Below are positions 7,277-16,623 of a stretch of 44,973 bases of DNA, one piece after another. A program made the position numbers and the translations under genes. The stretch is taken from NCBI GenBank assembly GCA_900320225.1, contig ONRL01000022.1, forward strand, positions 1 through 44,973. Reading direction: 5' to 3'. The notes beneath the pieces are model-generated. The model did no database searches. It was not told where the DNA came from and saw nothing but the letters and a program-made list of their open reading frames with translations. Numbering within the stretch: position 1 is the stretch's first letter; every line of letters begins with the position of its first letter. This DNA is from an uncultured Lentisphaerota bacterium. GTDB lineage: Bacteria; Verrucomicrobiota; Kiritimatiellia; RFP12; UBA1067.

Positions 7277-9386
7277 CTGTCATATTGAATCTATTCTCCA
7301 TTCAAGTTTACTCCGTCTGGCCGAGGCGGGGATAGCAGAAGCCCAATATCGCCAGGGTAAACAATATCAAACGGGCGACGGCGTTGCACATGATATGGCT
7401 TTAGCGTTTGCGTGGTTTCTTAAATCGGCGAATAATGATCATCCTAAAGCACAACTCGAGGTTGGCCTGTGTCTGGAAAAAGGAGTTGGAGTGGCGTCAG
7501 ATCTTATCCGCGCGGCAATATATTACGAGAAGGCGTCTGGTCATGGCATTACGGAGGCATCATGGCGTCTAGGGGATATGTTTCTCGAGGGACGAGGGGT
7601 ACATCTTGATTATTCAAAAGCACGTGAGTTATACGAAACTGCATGTAAGTCAAAAGAGCAACATGCGGAGAACGATTATGATGGGGATAACATTTGTCCT
7701 GAAGCGGAGTGGTCTCTTGGTGTAATGAAGGAAGATGGAATCGGGTGCGATAAAGATATTGAAGGGGCTAAGATTCATTATGCACGAGCGTCAGGATTAG
7801 AGAAGGTAAAAGAGCGTAATCTTGTAGAATTGGAGCTTCGTTATGCAAGGTTAATTGATAAAGGTCCTAAAGACTTTAATTCATATAGACGTGCGGCGGA
7901 GGTGGGATCCCTGGAAGCGATGCGAGAGTATGTAGAGCGAAGTTATTCTCATAACACATGGCATAGTCGAGATGATGAAGATTATGATCCATTTTCTCAA
8001 TCGTTGTTTGAACATTGCCTAGACGAGTTAATAGACAATAAAGATTCATGGGCAATTCTGCTCGCATGTAAAAAAACGATCTTACCAGGGTATAACGAGC
8101 TCCAATATAAATTGGACGGAAAAGATTGCCTCCACTTTTTACACTCTTTCATCTTAAGCGGAGATCAAGTTGCATGTCAGCTATTGGCTAGGGCTTATGT
8201 AAATGGCGTCATTGTAGATAAAAGCGTTATCAATGAAATTAGGTGCTATAGGTTGGCTAGAAAGTGCCAACGTCATCCAAGCAGAGCATTACTTTCCAAT
8301 AGCCAATTTAAAAAATTGTTGTCGGGAATCCTGGCTAGAGTTTCTAAGGATGAGGGTGATGGTTACTACGATATGTGGAAGTTGTTGACGAATCCCGAGT
8401 ATGTTGTTACGCCGAGAGAATTTGCATTGCCTTGGTTGATGAAGGCGGTAGAAAGAGGCAACAAAGATGCTGTACTAGACAAGCTAAATGAAGATCGTAG
8501 GATTGCGAGGGCAAGATTTGAACCAAGAATTTTGGGCCTTGAGAAATCCAATCCGCGATCAGATTATGCGATTTATAGTCGTGAAAATGAGCCTGATTCG
8601 CGGTGCAGTTGGGATTCGATTTTACGGGATATTCTCAAAAGTGCCGAACTTGGTGATCATGATGCAGAGCTGTGGGCGGCACGGATACTCGCAGATGGAA
8701 GACTGGGTGATCATACTTCTGGGAACCCGAAACCAGTTAAGAAGGATGTTGCATCTGCGGTCATGTGGTATGAAAAGGTTTCTCATGCAATTGAGTTATC
8801 TCCTGAGGATAAATGTCGTTATGCGAATTGTTTAGTAGAGAGCAGAAACAGAGATTGGACTTTGATTACACGTCTTTATGCGGAAGCTGCTGGTGCTGGA
8901 CTCCATGAGGCTGAATTTAAATATGCTTCGCGGTTGATTAAAGGAGAAGGGTGTAATGCCGATGCTACAAGGGCAATGAATATTTTGCATTCTATCAACA
9001 GTGTTGAAGCACAAGATGCCTTGGCACACTTGTATATATCGCAACAAGATATATCTCATGCACTGGAGTGTTATGAGAGAATTCTGGATTGTAGTGAGAG
9101 CGTAATTGAGGCTGACAAGCGTCTAGACGCTGAAAGGCATGATTTAGCGAGCCATTATAGAAAACAGTGGGAGCAGATTCGTGCAATGGAATTAGCACAA
9201 TCTGCAGAACGTCGTAGGATCGTAATGAAGACCGCTGTAGATGTTTTGAAATTATATCGAGAAGGAATTGCGGTACTAGCACAAATGCAAAAGGCATGGG
9301 CATGTCTTCAGCATGAGACAGTAGAATTCCCCATCGCGGACAAAGATTCTGACAAGGATTTTGAGTTTGATAATTTGCCATTTTAA
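7263..9386 (+). CDS. Sel1-repeat protein 1 of the radical-SAM operon
   Basis: This is a 707-aa all-helical repeat protein. Residues about 18-180 contain at least four clear Sel1-like repeats of about 36 residues (AEAQYRQGKQYQTGDGV...A, AQLEVGLCLEKGVGV, ASWRLGDMFLEGRGV, AEWSLGVMKEDGIGC). More divergent units follow near residues 460-620 (AELWAARILADGR, AEFKYASRLIKGEGC). The C-terminus is a long helix ending in an acidic tail (KDSDKDFEF). There is no signal peptide. Sel1 repeats are protein-interaction scaffolds. The gene overlaps the Cys-rich peptide gene by 14 bases, so translation is probably coupled. ATGs at 7263 and 7266 are equally possible. AT-rich codon use matches the rest of the operon. 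Confidence 0.85.
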   Translation: MMKTDCHIESILHSSLLRLAEAGIAEAQYRQGKQYQTGDGVAHDMALAFAWFLKSANNDHPKAQLEVGLCLEKGVGVASDLIRAAIYYEKASGHGITEASWRLGDMFLEGRGVHLDYSKARELYETACKSKEQHAENDYDGDNICPEAEWSLGVMKEDGIGCDKDIEGAKIHYARASGLEKVKERNLVELELRYARLIDKGPKDFNSYRRAAEVGSLEAMREYVERSYSHNTWHSRDDEDYDPFSQSLFEHCLDELIDNKDSWAILLACKKTILPGYNELQYKLDGKDCLHFLHSFILSGDQVACQLLARAYVNGVIVDKSVINEIRCYRLARKCQRHPSRALLSNSQFKKLLSGILARVSKDEGDGYYDMWKLLTNPEYVVTPREFALPWLMKAVERGNKDAVLDKLNEDRRIARARFEPRILGLEKSNPRSDYAIYSRENEPDSRCSWDSILRDILKSAELGDHDAELWAARILADGRLGDHTSGNPKPVKKDVASAVMWYEKVSHAIELSPEDKCRYANCLVESRNRDWTLITRLYAEAAGAGLHEAEFKYASRLIKGEGCNADATRAMNILHSINSVEAQDALAHLYISQQDISHALECYERILDCSESVIEADKRLDAERHDLASHYRKQWEQIRAMELAQSAERRRIVMKTAVDVLKLYREGIAVLAQMQKAWACLQHETVEFPIADKDSDKDFEFDNLPF

Positions 9387-9400
9387 TCTTAAAGGAGTAG

Positions 9401-11962
9401 ATGATTTTTATGTCGGAATTCAATCCATCTGTTATGAATGGGAACCTGTCAAGATTAATCCTTGAACAATATGTTGAACAGGGCCAACTTATTGAGTGTC
9501 GAGATCGCTTATATCGGATTTACTGTCAAATGAACGGCCCCGCACCTGATCTTTATGCCCAGCTGCTTGTAGACTCATGTGCCGATATCTCAACTTCGGT
9601 TGCGAACGCAATACTCCCAATAGAAGGCATGCATTTACTACCGTCATTGAGAGAAGTATTTAAAACTCGTCCGACGAAGACACAAATACAGAATTATTTT
9701 CAAGATCAAATGTCTATGGATTTTGGAGATTACTTGTTTGTTTGTGAAAGCATCTCTATGTTAGGGCTACCTTTATATGATCCAGTTGCTTTTGATGAAA
9801 ATGATTGCTTGATTACCATTACTGAATGTTCGGGAGATAGACTTGAACAACATTTTAGGTGTTTGATGGCCGCGGTTCTAAACCGCGAAAACCTCCCAGT
9901 TTCTGCAATCATCCAAGGTAAAAATGATGTCAAGAAAGGAATAGAGAAGATTGGAATGACCTTGAAAAATAGGGAGGTATATTATGTCGAACGTGCCGCT
10001 GCGGAAGGAAATGCACGTGCATTGTATTTGTACGCCAAGATGAAGTTAAAAGCAAATGATAACATCGAATATTCGACGGTGATTCAGTTGTTATCACGAG
10101 CGGCGGCGAAAGGCGAGATACTTGCATATTTTGAGTTAGGATTACTGTATGATTCTTTTGAGTCAGGTTGTCGAGAAGTTGCTAAGGCGGCAGAAATGTA
10201 TGCAAAAGCGTATGAGTGTGGAGATGTTCGCGCGGCAGCTCGAATAGGAGATATGTGTTTTGCTTTCGCGTTCACAGATGGATCTATAGAAGAGTTTAGT
10301 CTAAATGATAGTAATGTAATTGAAGACGCCGTTGGTTTACGAAACTTCATGGAGCAGTTTGCGACTCATGAATGTCAGACGAGTGATCCGGAGATTCGTT
10401 ATCGTAAGGCTGCGTTAAGGTGGTACCGCCTTGGAGCTTCATTAGGAGATGGTTATGGATGGTATCGCCTTGCGGCTTGCCTTGAGGCAGTGTATTTACC
10501 TGGGGATGATTCTTCAGAGATTCTGAACGGTTATCAAAAGGCAGCAGAGTCAGGAGTTGGACAAGCTGCATGCGCATTAGGGCGGATATATGAAATAGGA
10601 CGTGTGACGGGCAGGAATGTCAAGTTGGCAAAGGAATGGTTTAGTATAGGGGCTAGTTTAGGGTCCGCAGAGGCTGCTTATAGACTCGGTGTGATGTTAG
10701 GGTGGAATCACTGCCTCATTTCAGTTGCGGAATCAATGGGGTATCTGTCTGAAGATAATTTTCCAAGGAAGTATGGAAAATTGGAGGAGTTAGCTCAAAA
10801 GGGGAACGTTAAGGCTCAATATGCTGTCGCATGTATTCTGATTCATGGAAAAACTGAGAGCGATGGCTATTATCCTTTGGAAATTGCAGCGGATAAGGAT
10901 GCTGCTTATTTATGGTTCCGTAGGGCGGCTGCACAAGGTTATTTTCGTGCTTATGGAATATTAGGAATCCTTGAAGAGACTAAGGATAAGAAGATGGGGA
11001 GCCCTAGCATGAATCCTTGGTTCAAGAGGGGTGCAAAATATGGATTGGGATATGCATGCTGGAGATTGTACAAGAACCGTTGCGAGCACCTGAAAGAATA
11101 TGCCTTGAAAGCATCAGAATTATACAGTGATTTGTCCCCAATCAATATGTGGACATTAGGCCGCTTGTATGAAAAGGGTTTTATAGTAAGTTCCAACCCT
11201 AAAAAGACGGCATATGAGTTTTATAAAAAGGCCGCAGAAACGAACTTCACATCAGGAATTGTGTCTGTGAGTGAAATGCTCTTGTCCGGTTCAATTTCCG
11301 ATCCATCTGTCAATGTGTATGAAGAGTTGATGGATGCGGCACGGACGGGAGATGTTTGTGCAGTATGTTTGTTGGCCTATTGTATGGAAAGAGGATTGGG
11401 GTGTCAGCAAGATTTGCATGGAGCTGTCCACCTTTATTATTTGGCTTCGATTTTTGGTAATATTAAGGCAATGGTCGGTTATGGACGAACGGCACTTAGT
11501 GTATTCGGGCAGGATGAGTACATTGGAAGTGATAATCATATCGGTAGAACGGTACTAGATGTTAAAGATTATCTCGATGAAATTTCTGACGCGCTTCAAC
11601 TAGATAATCGTTATTTTGCGCATGTGAAACCGACTGACTACCTAACTAAGGCTGTAGACAAAGGAAGTGTCGAGGCGATAGAAATATTGGCGAAGTATTA
11701 TGCTATTCCACGATGGCGAAATCGGGTGGGATATAATGATGCGGAAAGGTTTCCGCACAATTTATATTTTGAGGATAATCTTAAGAAAGCGGTTTCATAT
11801 TTTGAACAAGCAATATCGCATGGTAGAGTAAATCTTGAAAGTGAATTGGCGATGGCACGTAGTCGTCTGAGCCGCTGTATTAAAGGACGATATTTGGAAC
11901 CGATTGCCGATTCTGACCTAGGTGTGGCGGTTCCATGTCTGGATTCAGAACTTTGTTTTTAA
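9401..11962 (+). CDS. Sel1-repeat protein 2 of the radical-SAM operon
   Basis: This 853-aa protein has an N-terminal region of about 195 residues that I do not recognise (EQYVEQGQLIECRDRLYRIY...), then Sel1-like repeats through most of the rest: ARALYLYAKMKLK, AYFELGLLYDS, ACALGRIYEIGRVTG, AQYAVACILIHGK, WTLGRLYEKGF and AVCLLAYCMERGLGC. It has no signal peptide or membrane segment. AAAGGAG at 9391-9397 is 3 bases before ATG 9401 and 12 before ATG 9410, so the true start could be either. It lies 14 bases after the first Sel1 gene. Internal bases 9871-9887 (CGCGGTT-CTA-AACCGCG) form a GC-rich hairpin that stands out in this AT-rich gene. Confidence 0.83.
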   Translation: MIFMSEFNPSVMNGNLSRLILEQYVEQGQLIECRDRLYRIYCQMNGPAPDLYAQLLVDSCADISTSVANAILPIEGMHLLPSLREVFKTRPTKTQIQNYFQDQMSMDFGDYLFVCESISMLGLPLYDPVAFDENDCLITITECSGDRLEQHFRCLMAAVLNRENLPVSAIIQGKNDVKKGIEKIGMTLKNREVYYVERAAAEGNARALYLYAKMKLKANDNIEYSTVIQLLSRAAAKGEILAYFELGLLYDSFESGCREVAKAAEMYAKAYECGDVRAAARIGDMCFAFAFTDGSIEEFSLNDSNVIEDAVGLRNFMEQFATHECQTSDPEIRYRKAALRWYRLGASLGDGYGWYRLAACLEAVYLPGDDSSEILNGYQKAAESGVGQAACALGRIYEIGRVTGRNVKLAKEWFSIGASLGSAEAAYRLGVMLGWNHCLISVAESMGYLSEDNFPRKYGKLEELAQKGNVKAQYAVACILIHGKTESDGYYPLEIAADKDAAYLWFRRAAAQGYFRAYGILGILEETKDKKMGSPSMNPWFKRGAKYGLGYACWRLYKNRCEHLKEYALKASELYSDLSPINMWTLGRLYEKGFIVSSNPKKTAYEFYKKAAETNFTSGIVSVSEMLLSGSISDPSVNVYEELMDAARTGDVCAVCLLAYCMERGLGCQQDLHGAVHLYYLASIFGNIKAMVGYGRTALSVFGQDEYIGSDNHIGRTVLDVKDYLDEISDALQLDNRYFAHVKPTDYLTKAVDKGSVEAIEILAKYYAIPRWRNRVGYNDAERFPHNLYFEDNLKKAVSYFEQAISHGRVNLESELAMARSRLSRCIKGRYLEPIADSDLGVAVPCLDSELCF

Positions 11963-11974
11963 AGTGAGGTTGTT

Positions 11975-14900
11975 ATGAAGGCAGATGTGGTGCTTAAATA
12001 TCATGAAATACTGACGAAGCAAGGGCCGGCCGAAGCCTCATTGTACTTTGCATTGCAATTTGAAGGGAACGAGTGGTATACAGACGAAACTTTTCCAGGT
12101 AAGGCAGATTATTTAACAAGAGTTCGATATGCTGCCGAACAAAAAAGAAGACAACAAGAGGGAATGTTGTTGGCACTGGAGTATTTTGGTCAGGCTCTGG
12201 CTGCTAAAGATGCAGTCACGAAGGCAAGAGCATTGGCTGGGCAATGGCGTACGATGCAGTGGGTTGCGAAACATTTTTTTGACGAAAGGGGGTATTATGC
12301 AAATGACGATAAAGGCCGGCAGATTACGGCAGCAATTAAAGCATCAATTGAATGGCGTATCGTACTACGGGCAATCAATTTCCCAAGACAAGGTTACTGG
12401 CCACGTCGGATGTATGTTGAAGGGACTGACGGCTCAATCATAGATCGTGAATGTTGGCATCTTGAAAAACTTCTATCTAACTGTGATATTCGTTATAAGG
12501 GTTGCCTTGAACGTTTTACTGGAAAACGAATGGTGTTATGGGCTCTTGGCGTAATCTCTGAATTAGGTTTGGATGGGGAATCCGATTTGAATCAAGCAAT
12601 CAGACTTTACGAGCAAGCTTTATCCATGAATTGTGCTGCGGCGAGTTGGCGTCTTGGCGATATTCTTATGTCACTAGGTCGCGAAGATGATGCGCGTAAA
12701 GCATATACTAGAGGGGTTGAATTGGGGCATCCAATAGCCGGATTGAGGGTCGCCGAGTTGTCAAAGAATGGAACTAATGAAACAATAGAATTATTAGTGA
12801 AGGCTGCACGTGCTGGTGTGGGTGATGCTTGGTATGCTTTATGGTTACAACTTTCAACTCTGAAAGACAAGTATGCGATAGGAGAGGATGAACTTGAGGC
12901 GATCTATAAGGTGGCTATTGGCCTTGGATCAAGTAAGGCGATTCGAGAAGAGATACGAAGAAAAGATTCTATCGAAGATCAATGCCTTCGGAGAAGAGAA
13001 GTCGGTACACTCTGGACAAGGTTGGCAAAGAGTTTCGATGCAAAAGATTGTTTTGAGGCGGCGCATTATATCTCCACTCACATGCATGGTGGTGGTTCTT
13101 CTGTTTTACAACAATATCTTCGCGCGGCTAAACTTGGTTCTGCGGAGGCTATGTATGTTCTTGGCCAATGCTATGACCCAACTGTAGGCCCTGCTCATCA
13201 TTCAGGTCGGACATTTGAAAATACTTATAGGGATAAGGATGAGCTTATCGCATTTATGTGGTATGAGAAAGCGGCTAAGTACGGAAGCCCTGACGGGCAA
13301 TATGTACTGGCAAACTATTACAAGGAAGGTCATATCGTGGCTCCAAGTGCTCAGAAGTGTTATGAACTGACGGCTTTGGCCGCACAGTCGTTTCACTTGA
13401 AAGCGCTTTTTGATGTTGCGATGTATCTTAAGAGTGGGTATGGATGTCTAAAAGATGTAATGCTGGCGATTGAATATTTAAAAACAATCATAATGAAAGT
13501 TCAGACTGAGAATTCAGATGGAGGAATAGGGCTTGCAGGGAAGGCGGCGCTAGAAGTTGCTAGGATATATGATGATGATTCTTTTTCGTGTTCGGATATC
13601 AATACGGCAATTGAATATTACCTTCTTGCGGCAAATACTTATGGTAATCCAGAAGCGCATAGGCGACTATCTGAATGTTATGAACTCGGATATGGCGTTT
13701 CAACAGATGTTGACAAGGCATCGGAACATTTGGTGAAGTACATTTGTGGATATGAAGATGATTTTGAGAATAGGATTTCTGCACGTGTTAATCGTCGTAA
13801 GATACATAATTCTGAACCGCTTGTTGACATGCCAGAAGAGATGGCGCGTTGCATAGAGATTGCCTATGCCTATGAAACGGGCATTCGGGGAAATTGGCGT
13901 TATCAAAAACATCACATCAAGCAGATATTAGAACCCAATGCTACAGAGGCATACAAATGGTATTGTCGTGCATTTGAAAAGGGGATGCTGGCAGCTGGTT
14001 TACGGTGCGCGGAAATGCTGGTTGAAGGGATTGGGTGTACGCCGAATCTGGAATCTGCTCGAACGATTTATGCTAAGCTTGCAGAAGCAGGATATTTGGA
14101 AGCTGCTGTTTCCCTCTCACAGATGTACCTCAAAGGGCGATTTGTTCAATCGGATGGAAGGGAAGGCGTGATGTACTGGTTGCAGAAGGCGTCTGAACTT
14201 GGCGATGATCGTTCACGATTTTTGCTTGGAAAGGAAATTGAGGCCCAAAAGGGAGGCATGGATGCCTTGGGGTCTGCAGTTGTCTGGTACAAACGGTCTC
14301 ACAGCGAAGAAGCTTTTCTGCGCATGGCGCGATATTATCGCGAAGGATTAGAGGGAGGGCGGGATATCGGTCTTGCGGCACGATATTATCGAATGTGTGC
14401 GTCTATAACTGCCAGATTGGAATTCTCTGATATGTGTAGGGTGTATGGAGAAAGTAAAAGGAACGCGGGTGATAATGTAACGGCTTTTAAATGGTTTCTG
14501 CGCGCTGCTCGACTGAAGAACCCTTATGGACAATTGCGCCTTGCAGAAATGTATTTTCATGGTGAGGGTGTGCGTGTGTCGCTAGCCAAGGCCGCTCAAT
14601 GGAATTATTGGGCAGCAGAGTGCGGAGATGCTGAAGGTCAGTGGCGAATAGGCGTGTTTTGCGAACTAGGAATCGGCATTGATCAAACATTAGAGTCAGC
14701 GGTTGAATATTATAAGAAAGCAGCGGCACAAAATCATGTTTTAGCGAAACTTCATTTGTTTGAACTTGGATATGTCTCGTTTGAAGAAATTCAATCATTG
14801 GTTGAGGCTGGATGCCCTGAAGCTTGTTATATCCATGCAAGATGTCGGCTTCGTCAAATATTGGAAAATGGTAATGGGGGGCAGGCTGATGGTATTGACA

Positions 14901-15529
14901 CGCTACGACGAGAGCTCGCGATAGCGATAAATGCGGGTATTTCGGATGCCGCTTATGATTTGTATCTATGTAATAGCGGTCCTGATTCTAATTTCGAGGA
15001 ACAGGTAGAAGCATTAAAGGTGGCAGTTGTTAAAGGTTCGCATGAGGCTTTGTTACAATGGTCGAGAGCGCTCGTGAGCGATGGAAAAGTTTCAGAGGCA
15101 ATCCCTAAACTCTGGGAATTATATGCAAATGGTTACAAAGAAGCAGGTGATTTATTATTATCAGCATATAAGCAATATTGTGATAACGCACTAATTGACG
15201 ATATGTCGTGTTATGTTAAACGTATAAATGAACTTTGTTTTGTTAAGGCTCGCTTAGCCGCACTTTCGATGAATCACGATAAAGGCGTCGTTTCTCCATT
15301 GTTGCATAAGTTTGTGACCCCGTTAACGGATTCATCTATTGATATTATATCTGACAAGTTTAGTTTGGAATTCAACTCATATAGGCAAGAACCGATTGTC
15401 CAACATGATGATTATGATGAAGACCCTTCATATCGGGATGATACTCCTGATTGGAAAGAGGAGTCTGGGTGGAATGATCTGTATGGCAGCGACGTAGAAG
15501 CCTCTGATATCATTGAGTTTCGGGATTGA
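11975..15529 (+). CDS. Sel1-repeat protein 3 of the radical-SAM operon (1184 aa)
   Basis: This is the largest of the trio. Sel1-like repeats run from about residue 200 to 950, with well-formed units such as AASWRLGDILMSLGR, AMYVLGQCYDPTVG, GQYVLANYYKEGH, AHRRLSECYELGYGV, AGLRCAEMLVEGIGC, AAVSLSQMYLKGRFV, GQLRLAEMYFHGEGV and GQWRIGVFCELGIGI. The last 50 residues are strongly acidic (DDYDEDPSYRDD). No signal peptide is visible, so it is probably a cytoplasmic scaffold. GTGAGG 5 bases upstream supports the ATG at 11975; the gap to the previous gene is 12 bases. It closes the AT-rich operon. Its composition resembles its two neighbours and not the chromosome on either side. Confidence 0.85.
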   Translation: MKADVVLKYHEILTKQGPAEASLYFALQFEGNEWYTDETFPGKADYLTRVRYAAEQKRRQQEGMLLALEYFGQALAAKDAVTKARALAGQWRTMQWVAKHFFDERGYYANDDKGRQITAAIKASIEWRIVLRAINFPRQGYWPRRMYVEGTDGSIIDRECWHLEKLLSNCDIRYKGCLERFTGKRMVLWALGVISELGLDGESDLNQAIRLYEQALSMNCAAASWRLGDILMSLGREDDARKAYTRGVELGHPIAGLRVAELSKNGTNETIELLVKAARAGVGDAWYALWLQLSTLKDKYAIGEDELEAIYKVAIGLGSSKAIREEIRRKDSIEDQCLRRREVGTLWTRLAKSFDAKDCFEAAHYISTHMHGGGSSVLQQYLRAAKLGSAEAMYVLGQCYDPTVGPAHHSGRTFENTYRDKDELIAFMWYEKAAKYGSPDGQYVLANYYKEGHIVAPSAQKCYELTALAAQSFHLKALFDVAMYLKSGYGCLKDVMLAIEYLKTIIMKVQTENSDGGIGLAGKAALEVARIYDDDSFSCSDINTAIEYYLLAANTYGNPEAHRRLSECYELGYGVSTDVDKASEHLVKYICGYEDDFENRISARVNRRKIHNSEPLVDMPEEMARCIEIAYAYETGIRGNWRYQKHHIKQILEPNATEAYKWYCRAFEKGMLAAGLRCAEMLVEGIGCTPNLESARTIYAKLAEAGYLEAAVSLSQMYLKGRFVQSDGREGVMYWLQKASELGDDRSRFLLGKEIEAQKGGMDALGSAVVWYKRSHSEEAFLRMARYYREGLEGGRDIGLAARYYRMCASITARLEFSDMCRVYGESKRNAGDNVTAFKWFLRAARLKNPYGQLRLAEMYFHGEGVRVSLAKAAQWNYWAAECGDAEGQWRIGVFCELGIGIDQTLESAVEYYKKAAAQNHVLAKLHLFELGYVSFEEIQSLVEAGCPEACYIHARCRLRQILENGNGGQADGIDTLRRELAIAINAGISDAAYDLYLCNSGPDSNFEEQVEALKVAVVKGSHEALLQWSRALVSDGKVSEAIPKLWELYANGYKEAGDLLLSAYKQYCDNALIDDMSCYVKRINELCFVKARLAALSMNHDKGVVSPLLHKFVTPLTDSSIDIISDKFSLEFNSYRQEPIVQHDDYDEDPSYRDDTPDWKEESGWNDLYGSDVEASDIIEFRD

Positions 15530-15547
15530 ATGTTAGTGGAGGTGTCG

Positions 15548-15622
15548 ATGAAGGCCTTGTCGCAGTGCGCGGCGAATAAGATGTTGAAAGAAATAACGGT
15601 ATGGATAAGAACAAGTTATTGA
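15548..15622 (+). CDS. Possible 24-aa micro-ORF at the island edge
   Basis: An ATG at 15548 has a strong ribosome site, GGAGG at 15538-15542, 5 bases upstream. It opens a 24-codon frame starting MKALSQCAANKMLKEI and ending VWIRTSY, which runs 22 bases into the following lipoprotein gene. I see no recognisable family. It may be a real small protein, a translational lead-in to the lipoprotein gene, or the end of a broken gene at the island boundary. Confidence 0.3.
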   Translation: MKALSQCAANKMLKEITVWIRTSY

Positions 15623-16320
15623 TGGTTGTTACCGAGGCGGTGGTATGCTGCGCGGCGCTGGCTGTAGTTGCAGGGTGTCGGCATGTGCCGGACGACTGCA
15701 CGGAATCTGTCGCGCCATTTTCAGGCGACCGTGCGGTATTGCCTGGTTCGCCGTGCGGGGCGGCACCGGCGAAAGCCGAACTCCTCCACGAATCCGGCAC
15801 GCTCGCACTTTTTTCGGGAGAAACGGCGGAGGACACCGCGTTCAATGAGGCAGATGCGACGGAAAGGGATTACCGTAGGCACAATTCGCTTTTCTTGCGG
15901 CGACGCAAGGCGGATGGGACGGACGAATGGCGGCTTCTGTTGACGTCGGGCTCCGATTGGCGGGCGGCTGATGGAATGGATAGATGGGATTCTTCACAAG
16001 CTGGGGAAGTGAGGGGACACTTTAAAATTAGAAAAGCCAGTTTTGGTTTGGACGGGCGCCATTTGTGGCTGGTCTGCGACACGCATACCAGTCTCTACTC
16101 CGTTGTCTGCTCTTATGATGTGCAGGACAATGTTCTCAAGGTCATGATCGACGGAGATACAGCCGCCGAACAGCCGGACGGCACGATTTTGGTAACTGGC
16201 AAGAAGGTTTACCTCCAAGACGAAAACGGAGAGCCTGACGGCGCAGGTTTATGCGACGTGTGGATTACCCCCGACGGCAAGATCGTCCGGAAATCCAAGC
16301 CTGTGAAGATAAATGGCTGA
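15601..16320 (+). CDS. Secreted lipoprotein of unknown function
   Basis: This 239-aa protein begins with a lipoprotein signal peptide: short charged start MDKNK, a hydrophobic core, and a lipobox VVAG-C with Cys26 as the likely lipidation site. The mature part (HNSLFLRRRKADGTDEWRLLLTSG, then DGRHLWLVCDTHTSLYSVVCSYDV and DGTILVTGKKVYLQ) looks like beta-strand repeats. Paired blocks end in aromatic and Asp-Gly turns, and it finishes with CDVWITPDGKIVRKSK. I do not recognise a named family. Composition is closer to the chromosome than to the AT-rich operon before it. The upstream ribosome site is weak (GAAAGAA). Confidence 0.6.
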   Translation: MDKNKLLMVVTEAVVCCAALAVVAGCRHVPDDCTESVAPFSGDRAVLPGSPCGAAPAKAELLHESGTLALFSGETAEDTAFNEADATERDYRRHNSLFLRRRKADGTDEWRLLLTSGSDWRAADGMDRWDSSQAGEVRGHFKIRKASFGLDGRHLWLVCDTHTSLYSVVCSYDVQDNVLKVMIDGDTAAEQPDGTILVTGKKVYLQDENGEPDGAGLCDVWITPDGKIVRKSKPVKING

Positions 16321-16510
16321 AGGTGTCTGGCACGGTCGCAACGCGCAAGATGCACATTCACCTCCCCGAACTGATGCCGCGCACGCTGATGGAACGCGCT
16401 TCTGCTGAACTGTCCCATCTGCGAACCACTGCGGATCTCTCGCGGCACGGCGGACTCCACTCCGGCCTTCATCCGTGACGGTCATTGATGAAACCGGCAA
16501 CGGCGAATTA
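16321..16510. other. Intergenic stretch, no gene seen
   Basis: Between the lipoprotein stop and the next promoter I find no start with a ribosome site, no recognisable protein in either direction, and no clear terminator. It may contain eroded coding sequence. Confidence 0.4.
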
Positions 16511-16519
16511 TGGTATAAT
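16511..16519 (+). promoter_or_regulatory. Extended -10 promoter of the DUF5107 operon
   Basis: TGGTATAAT (TATAAT at 16514-16519) is identical to the element at 1792. No -35 match is seen. Only 8 bases separate it from the ATG of the 31-codon ORF at 16528, so that ORF would be read from a leaderless transcript. The DUF5107 gene starts 126 bases downstream. Confidence 0.75.
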
Positions 16520-16527
16520 ATCCGCCG

Positions 16528-16623
16528 ATGCAATTCTTGAAATCCATATTGCGTGGCGCGATGGCAGGCGTCTGTTTTGCCATGGCGGGTTTGGCGTCCG
16601 CTGCGCGGAACGTTCATCGTTGA
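16528..16623 (+). CDS. 31-aa signal-peptide-like leader ORF
   Basis: This ORF begins where transcription should start. It encodes a basic start (MQFLKSILRG), a hydrophobic core (AMAGVCFAMAG) and a classical cleavage-like LASAA, then stops after seven more residues. It looks like a complete Sec signal peptide with no mature protein. The DUF5107 gene starts 22 bases after its stop. It may be a leader peptide controlling the operon or the remnant of a deleted secreted protein. There is no ribosome site, as expected for leaderless translation. Confidence 0.4.
   Translation: MQFLKSILRGAMAGVCFAMAGLASAARNVHR

Noticed and set aside
9871-9887. GC-rich hairpin CGCGGTT-CTA-AACCGCG as an internal terminator
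   Set aside because: It lies in the middle of a Sel1 gene and has no T-run; probably chance or a small structural element.
16251-16478. 75-codon + strand frame overlapping the lipoprotein end
   Set aside because: No ribosome site, no homology recognised, and half of it overlaps a better gene.
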